The position numbers were made by a program, and so were the translations under genes. Shown here piece after piece: positions 12,701-21,700 of a DNA stretch of 64,000 nt. Source of the DNA: Odontesthes bonariensis (taxonomy: Eukaryota; Chordata; Actinopteri; Atheriniformes; Atherinopsidae); the NCBI RefSeq assembly GCF_027942865.1, contig NC_134511.1, forward strand, positions 3,043,275 through 3,107,274. The letters run 5' to 3'. The notes beneath the pieces are model-generated. The model was not told where the DNA came from, did not search any database, and saw nothing but the letters and a program-made list of their open reading frames with translations. Each line of letters begins with the position of its first letter. The first letter of the stretch is position 1.

Positions 12701-15700
12701 TGAACTTTTTTTTTTTTTTTTTTTTTTTTTTTACCTCTCTCTGGAACTACACACTGAAACGTCGCACCTCTGTCGTCACTAGGTAGCCCGGCCTCCGACC
12801 CCGCTCCTCAAGATTTGATTGGCTCGATTAAGTTTTGATTTGGAACCTCGCAAAACGCCCACAAGTGACTAGACTAGCCCGGGAGAAAATTCCATTTGCG
12901 GCCGCTAGGGGCGTCTAGATTTCTAGGCTAGTGTTACCTGTACTTCTGTACAGAACTTTGTATGAACACAACAGAATTCCCATTTACTGTAGGACATGTA
13001 CATCACATACAGAATGTGTGGTCAGTATTTGGACTTTAAGTGTTCAGAGCAGGTTCAGACTGGTGTTTTGGTACCACTTCATGTTGGAACAGTCAGCCAG
13101 AGAGAGTTCTGTTGCCCTGTATGAACCGTTCTGCAGGAAGTGTGTTGTCTGACCTGAGGAAGAGCCAAATGTTGTAATTTAGATAATTTTTGTTCAGATG
13201 TGATTTAAGTGTCATTGGATCATTTTCTCTGTTCTGTTTCAGTTTCTGCACTCAGAGTTGTGCTGTTGGGAAAAAGTGAGGACAAAAAGACAAAACTTGG
13301 TAACTTGATCACTGGGCACCAAAGTTTTTCTTACCAAACACGTTTTTCAACCAAACATTGTGAAGTCTCTCGTGGAGAGTGGAAAGGAAAACCAGTAACA
13401 GTAGTGAAAACTCCCGACATGTTCAGTCTGTGTGTGGAAGATGTCATGGAAGAGATGAGAAGCTGTGTGAGTCTCTGTGCTCCTGGACCAAATGTTCTGC
13501 TGCTGTTCGTGAAGCCTTCAGATTTCACTGAGAAGAACAGACAAACACTGAAGTTCATCCTGAGTTTGTTTGGTGAAGATTCCTTCAAACATTCGATGGT
13601 CATCATTACACATGAGAATGAAATGAGTTCCTCTGTTAATGAACTCCTTAAAGACTGTGGAGGAAGACACTACAACATGTCTGAAGATAACTATCGCTCA
13701 TTAATGGAAAAGATGGAAGAAACAGCAGAAGGAAACCCTGCCCCCCCCCTTACTGAGCAGGGTCACAGGAAACCATCTTTAAGCCTGGTTCTGTGTGGGA
13801 GGAGAGGAGCAGGGAAGACTTCAGCAGCCAAGGCCATTTTAGGTCAGACGCAGCTCCATTCAGGCTCCAACTCATCAGAGTGTGTTAAACATCAGGCAGA
13901 GGTGTGTGGACATCGGGTTTCTCTGGTGGAGCTGCCTGCCTTGTGTGGGAAACCTCCGGAGGCAGTGATGGAGGAATCATTCAGGTGCGTCTCCCTCTGT
14001 GATCCTGAGGGCGTCCATGCCTTCATCCTGGTCCTCCCTGTGGATCCCCTCACTGATGAAGACGAGGCAGAGTTACAGACCATCCAGGACACATTCAGCC
14101 CTCGAGTCAATGACTTCACCATGATTCTGTTCACTGTGGAGTCAGATCCTACAGCTCCAGCTGTTGTTGACTTTATAAGAGATAACAAAGATATCCAGGA
14201 GCTCCGTCAGAGCTGTGGAGGAAGATCTGTTGTTCTGAACATCAAAGACAGGCAGCAGATCCCAGAGCTGCTGGAGGCTGTGCAAAAGATGAGGCAGTCA
14301 GAGCAGAAACCAAACAGCTACGCATCAGAAACGTTTGCACATGCCCAGATGGATAAAGTCCTACAACAAGAGAAAAACATCAGCCAACTACAGGCTGAAC
14401 TCAAAGAGCTTCAGACAAAGGCCGAGGTGAAAGGTAAATATATCTCTGGTATAATTCAGCTTTGAATGACTTTCTGTACCTGTTTGCTTCAGTTATAATT
14501 GATTCTGCAGTTCCATCTCTGTGTTTAGGAACCTGTTCCACTCTTTAACGGCCAATCAAAGACAAGATGGTGTCATGTGGTGCTCAGTGTCTTTTATCAA
14601 CAGCAGACTCTAAAAACACTTTCAGATGAGACGTAGAACTGTGGTTCTGAAACAGGCAGAAGAAGGAAACAATAAAAAGTATCGGGTTCCAGCCTATAAA
14701 AAAAACCTTTATACACCTCTGCCTTCTATACACCGCCTTCATATGAACATGCAAATTAGCACAAATTCTGACGATGTGGCTAAATTCAACTATACAAAGC
14801 TGATATTTCTGTAACACCTCATAATAATAATAATACTGACCTAATCATGACAAACTAAGCAGGGCTCTCAAGTCTCACGCAATGAGCGTGAGACACACGC
14901 ATTTCAACAAGTTCACACGCTCACACGCCACACATGCCATTTCTCATGCTGAGAAATGATCAACTTCGTCGCACAGAAATTCTAATGGCCGATACTATAA
15001 ACGAGTCAATGGCAGGTTACTGTGTGCGCTCGTACAGCTCAGAACTATAGCTCTGGTACAGCTGTCTTGATTTAGCAACCCATCGGCAAATCACAAAATA
15101 GAATTTCTCAGCCAATCAGAAAACAGAATTTCTTGTTGCCGGGTGTAAAATAGCTTTCAGCTGCAAGCACGTGTCCCATGAATGCACAGCGGACATAGCC
15201 TATTATGCTCTGAATGCGTGCAGAAGTTGTAGACGAGCTGGAGGTGGAAGAGAACCGTCAGGATCATCAGCAGGTCATATCTTCATTTATTTGAATCTTT
15301 TATTAGTTACTATAGTTTTCCTACTCCTTGTAAAAGACCAATACCTGCCGATTAAAGTGTTCGTTGGAGTAGTAGGCCTAAATATTCAGCACACACCCTT
15401 TGACATGAGCAACTTAATGAAAAATGAAAAATATGTAGGAGTGTAATTAGGCTTCCGTGGTTAATTTTTTTTCAAAGGTGACTGGTATGAACAGATTCCC
15501 AATAAGGCTATCTACAATTGCCAAACTGGTATTAGTTCTGCCGCACTGAAATGCTGATGCAGAGAGGGTTTTTTCCATGGTGGGGCTCAATAAAACCAAG
15601 ACCAGGAACACTTTGTTTCTGAATGGAACTCTGTCATCCATCATGACTGTGAAAATGGCTGACATTGAGCCACAGTGCTTTAAATGGGAGCCCCCAATAT

Positions 15701-18700
15701 CAGTCATCAAGCATCAAAATCTGCCACAAACACTTACAACAACACTCATAAACAAACACACACAGAGAGGGACTGCTCAAGGGGCCCATTTGGGGTTATG
15801 TTTGTTTTTCTTAATTTAATTTGTCTGTTTTTTTGTTTGTTAAGACTTTGCATACCTAAAACAATTTATTTTAAAATATAGCAGAATTTAGTGTAAAAGT
15901 GAAGATTTGTGATTTTGGTATAAATAAAACAATTTCTTTGTTCTTTAAGTAGCTAGTTTATGGCGATGGGATACTGCAAGGGACCCCCCCCCCAAAAAAA
16001 CCCCGAAAGAAACCCCCCCACGCACATGGCCCGGCCCCTGCCCCGCCCGAATCTCACTCCAAGCAAACTTGAAAACTTGAGAGCCCTGAACTAAGTTAGT
16101 TAACGGTTGTGGAGTAAATGCTTAAACTCCAACAACTTTTCAGCAACAAGGCGATCCAAAGTGCTTTACAACACAGACAGAAATTCAGAAATAAAAACAT
16201 CAAAAAAAATCAAACACAGAAATACAGGTAAATACAGAACATCAATCAGGTAATTTTAGCCAACAGTAAGATTAGTATAACTATAACAGAGCAAAAGTAA
16301 TTTTAGCTAACAGTAAGATCGGTATAACTATAACAGAGCAAAAGTAATTTTAGCTAACAGTAAGATTGGTATAACTATAACAGAGCAAAAGTAATTTTAG
16401 CTAACAGAAAGATTGGTATAACTATAACAGAGCAAAAGTAAATTTAGCTAACAGTAGGATTGGTATAACTATAACAGAGCAAAAGTAAATTTAGCTAACA
16501 GTAGGATTGGTATAACTATAACAGAGCAAAAGTAAATTTAGCTAATAGTAGGATTGGTATAACTATAACAGAGCAAAAGTAAATTTAGCTAACAGTAGGA
16601 TTGGTATAACTATAACAGAGCAAAAGTAAATTTAGCTAATAGTAGGATTGGTATAACTATAACAGAGCAAAAGTAAATTTAGCTAACAGTAGGATCGGTA
16701 CAACTATAACAGAGCAAAAGTAAATTTAGCTAACAGTAGGATTGGTATAACTATAACAGAGCAAAAGTAAATTTAGCTAACAGTAGGATTGGTATAACTA
16801 TAACAGAGCAAAAGTAAATTTAGCTAATAGTAGGCTTGGTATAACTATAACAGAGCAAAAGTAAATTTAGCTAACAGTAGGATCGGTATAACTATAACAG
16901 AGCAAAAGTAAATTTAGCTAATAGTAGGCTTGGTATAACTATAACAGAGCAAAAGTAAATTTAGCTAACAGTAAGATTGGTATAACTATAACAGAGCAAA
17001 AGTAAATTTAGCTAACAGTAAGATTGGTATAACTATAACAGGTCATTTAGGTAAACTAACAAAAACATGGATAAACCTTCCTCTAAGAGGAGGCATTTAA
17101 AAATATAGCTAATAACAGAACGGTTGATATAATGAATGATAACAAATCTTTACTATACTAAGTACAAAGCTGTTGGATGGTCTATAAATTTAATGAGTAT
17201 TTTAAAGTCTATTATTTAACTTGGATAAAAAACTTTCATCTGAGAGGAAATATTAAAGCGGCAGTAGGCAACTTTTTTTTAGTCATATTAGCTTGAACTG
17301 TCATGGAATTCTGGAAGTAGAATATTAAATAGGCTGTTTAGGAAAAATAACGAAATCTGTAGCTCCCTCTGAAGCCTGTAATCATGCTTGCAAAAACCGA
17401 GCGCTCCCGGCTGTTTTTAACCAATCAAGTTAGGGTGGAGGAATCCTACCTGTCAATCACAGCTTGTGCACACGCTGCTGAGCGTGAGCACAGCCCTTTT
17501 ACAGACAGCCGTTCCACTTCCTATTCGCCCCATTATAAAAAATTTGGCTGCAGTTCAGTTGATTTTCTCTGGGGGCGCTGGCGAGCGAGTGCAGAATGAC
17601 CATTTTCCATAGGGCTGGCGCTAATAACTCAAAAAATGTCCCCGCTAGCGACTGAAACCTGAAAATACTACTGTGATTTCAGACAGAGGGATGTGGATTT
17701 ATATCAAAAGTACAATAACCTGGGAGTTATAGCTTTCTGTTTTCTTACAGGTCTGGCATTTGCGAGTCAGTCTCCGCTAGCATTTTGCTAAGGGAATCTG
17801 AAGAACGCACGGCAGATTACGACCGGCTGCTTTACGGCACTCGTCCACTGTGCCAGAGTGCTAACCTGGTGCTGCTAACAACAACAAAAGCTAAACCAGA
17901 GGCTAGTCAGAGAGTATGTAAAAGGGCTGTGCTGAAATCTGTAACTATTTGAGCTAACCCCTCTCTGCTAGCTCAGCGCTAGGACTGACCATGCCGTAAA
18001 GTGATGCCACATGCGTGACGTCACTCGGGATGTAATACTGACAATAAATGTGTATTTAAAAAAAATCTAGTGAGTCTAAAAAATCAAACCAAGTGCCGTT
18101 TGAAAGGATAATTTATCCTGCCTTTAGGTAAATTAAAATGAAAAAATATTTTAAAAATTCTATCCAAAGCAATGGCTGCATCTAAGGTGGATCTCATAGT
18201 ACCACCAGAGAGTTCGGCGTGCTCTGCACTGCTTCGTTGGCGCCCCTAGAGTGCAGTACCACCCGGAAATAGCCGCCAGTTTTCCCTCTCCTCATAATAG
18301 AGACTCTCTGGCGTGAGTCTGCCCCAGCTTGTGTGCGCTCACACTGGTGTGAACTCACGTGCACAACCTCGTCCACAGAGGGGGAGGGGTTTGGGGGGCG
18401 ATTCGGAGCTTGTTAGAGGTTGGGGGAGGGACCTGAAAGTTGTGTCAGTTCGAATTTTCCGACTTTAGACTTGCAATTTTGAAAACTTGCCGACTGCAGC
18501 TTTAAGGTTTATACAGTGATAATAGGTCTTAATAGAACATTTGAATATGACTAAGTTTTCCTCCTAGTGAAGCATTATAAGATAATAATTTGATAAGGGT
18601 AGAATGACAGAAGAAATACCACATTAGGGGAGAGGAGGAGAAAAAACCTCAGCACAGGCAGAGTGAAACAAAGACAGAGCAGCAGGTAGGGGAGGTGGAG

Positions 18701-21700
18701 GTGGTGTCAGATGCAGAAATGTTTTTGTGTGGATATGTGTGTGTGTGCATATGCGTGTGTGTAAGTAAGTCTGTGAAGCACTGTCTCAGAGGCCATTGTC
18801 TTTGATAACAGGATGGAAAGCTTATCAACCAGCCTCTACAGTTCAGAGCAGGTCCATAGGTGTCCTCAGGGAAGGGAGGGCAGAGGGAGCAGAGCATCTT
18901 TCTTACATAATATCCAGGAGAAAATGAAGGACAGCCGTCCGAGGTCGAAGAGGGGAGCCAGAATTCAGATAACAATTGTTTTGGGTCAGGCCGACATTTA
19001 TTTTCTGTCTGCCTTGAGAGTGTTGCTGGGTTTCTCAATGGCGAATCTAAACAGCCAAATTCATGAACTCTCTGCCAGATCCGAGTGAAACAACTTTCTC
19101 CAGGATTTATTCCATTTCATTCCCAAGTCCAGGAATCGCATCCAGCGTGCGATTCTGCTCACGTAGCATCACAGTCTGAGTGTTGTTCGCTCTGTAGATC
19201 TCATCGCATATGTCTCGCAGCTTCACAGTGGCCAGAACAGCTGCCGAGGTTTTCCCAATTTCTCCATATGCCAGGTAACCGCCAACTCCAAAAAGCAGAA
19301 AGCCTGTTTTCAAAAATCCAACTTTGTACACATCTTTGACATCCTCGACTGACATTATTGGCAGATATACAATCCTCCGCTCCCAGGAGTCCATTGTGTA
19401 TCCGGAGAAAAATGTCCTGTCTGGACAAGAGGGTTCCCCCAAACCCTGTCTTCTCGTTGAGAAAATTTGATCAATTGCGTTGAGAGAGCAGCTGGCCAAA
19501 TCCATAATTCACAAGTTTTGGAAACTATGCAAAGAGAGGCTCTGAAAGATGGAGACAGAAGTAGAGACAGACAGAGGGAGGTGGGAGACAGAGACAAGGC
19601 GTCCTCCTCCACCGAGAGCAGAAGCAGAGGACAAACATTTGTCCAATGGTGTAGAGCCACATCCATTTATGAGATAAAGCTCAGTAAGAAGCTCACCTAA
19701 ATAGGTTTTAAGTAGGGCTGGGCGAGTTATTATCGCGTTAACTTGTTAATTATTTAATGCCGATAAATATTTTATTGCGTATTAACGCAGGTTTTATTAT
19801 TGTAAAATTGTATTGTAACACTCACACAGTTACAGCAAACACCACGAAGCATGGAGTAATAAAATAAAGATAAACTAGCAGGTAACATCACCGCTACAGG
19901 TGCTCCTCGGTCTCTGTGTGAAGCTAACGGAGCTAACCGGCGCTACTTCCTGTTTTACTGGTTTCAACATAAAAGCACGTATTTCAAAATAAATTTGAAA
20001 AAAACTCCTGCATTTACAGTAGAGCCTGGCTCGGGCCAGATTTTTCTGTCCGAGCCCGGCCCACAACCGACAGAAAAGTTCTCAAATCCGACCCGGGCCC
20101 GAGATTAATTGAAATATTTGTGTCCGAGCCCGCCGGAAGCCCGAGACCAGTGACCAACGCAAGACGGCGCACCCTAATCAGTAAATACACACTGGTGACA
20201 GCGCACCATTATCCACCATAATCCATTATAAAACATACACATTAATGGCGGTGCACCATAACAAATGCACAAGCACTCTTCGACCAGAATAAACACCCAT
20301 TAAACTCAATACAGAGAGATAAAAAAGTTCGAACAGCTCTTGCATTGCACGTGTCCAGCTTGTTCTTGCATCATCGGCCCGAACAACCAGCTTAAAGCGT
20401 TTGCACACAGTGGATTTCCCCTTCATTTTCCACGACTTCAGTTCTCCAGAAGCTATTTTTCTTTTAATGTCCTCCATAGCGCTTCCAGCCAACTGAGCTC
20501 AGCTGCACTGATCGCACGTGTTTAATGTAAAGTTGTTCGAATGTTCGATATGCGTGCGTGCGCACCGAGCATGCACAGACCACAGATGCACACAGATGCA
20601 TGCTGCACGGCATGAGGCACGAATAGCCTACCAACATTTTCATTTATGCACATTCAATTATTTATGTTTATCACAAAAACTGACGTTTGCAATGAACTGA
20701 AACCTGTCCTCTGGCTGTTTATAATTTTCACGATGTCTGCTTGCTTTCGAGCCCGACCCGAGTCCGACAAGACATTCTAATTTTTTGTCCGAGTCCGGCC
20801 CGGCCCGTCGAGTTCCGACCGGGCCCGTCAGGCTTCGGTCGGGTTGCCATACTCTAATTTACAGCCAAGTTGAATTGTCTTCTCAGCGTAGTAGTTCCAG
20901 TCTAAAATATCACTTAAAGGCAAAACACACAACTGATAGCAGCAAGTCATTCAAGGAAACAGACAGTGGAGCGAGGCTTCTACATAAAAACTACAGAAAG
21001 ATGCTGATGTTAAAAGTGTGTTTGCACAACAAATGTTATGGCACTTTCATTCATATGGCAGCACATTTAAAATAAAGCTAAATGCTAAAAGCTATACACT
21101 ACTTTTGGATTCATTTTTGGATTTTGCGTACAAATGCAATTAATCGTTATTAAATCATGTGATTAATTAGATTAAACATTTTAATCGTTGCCCAGCCCTA
21201 GTTTTAAGTAAACTAAGATAGTTTAAATCTTTTGATTCCACCAGGTGGTCAGTACCCTTCCTCAGGTGTGCAGCAGCCAGTGTTGGATCAGAGTCTGAGG
21301 ACCTGAACACGGTTCTGCAACATCTGTGCGTGGATGCTTCGCAAATAAACGTCAGTATGTTTGAGCATGAGTGGACATGACAATATTTAATCTCACATGG
21401 AAGAAAGACTGAATCCTGGTTAGATCCTGGAACTGTTGTTGAATGGATGCAAATCTTGGCTGCTCAGCCATGTGGTCATTAGCACTGACATCTCACAGCT
21501 AAAAGGTTCCTGGTTCGAATCCCAGCTGGGTTCTGTCTGTGTAAAGATTTCATGTTCTCTATGTGCACGTGTTCTCTCCGCCTCTTGAAATATAATAACC
21601 AACTTTTTTTAATGCATCTTCTGATGCTTTTCTTATTTATTACTAAAAACTACCTCCTTTAACTGCCTTCAAAAGCAATAGGCTAAAATGTCAATGGCAG

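Noticed and set aside
12537..12786. Short frames with poly-Phe
   Set aside because: They are read through a T run in the outer hAT element.
13331..14188. Minus-strand frames opposite exon 5 of gene A and, likewise, gene B
   Set aside because: Antisense to conserved AIG1 coding sequence, with no domain of their own.
15171..15446. 91-codon plus-strand frame with a hydrophobic stretch
   Set aside because: It lies inside the decayed hAT element, has no paralogue here, and its length is within chance expectation.
21240..21360. Possible extra exon in gene A intron 5 (ccaccag ... gtcagt)
   Set aside because: All frames compatible with phase 1 contain stops, and gene B has no equivalent.
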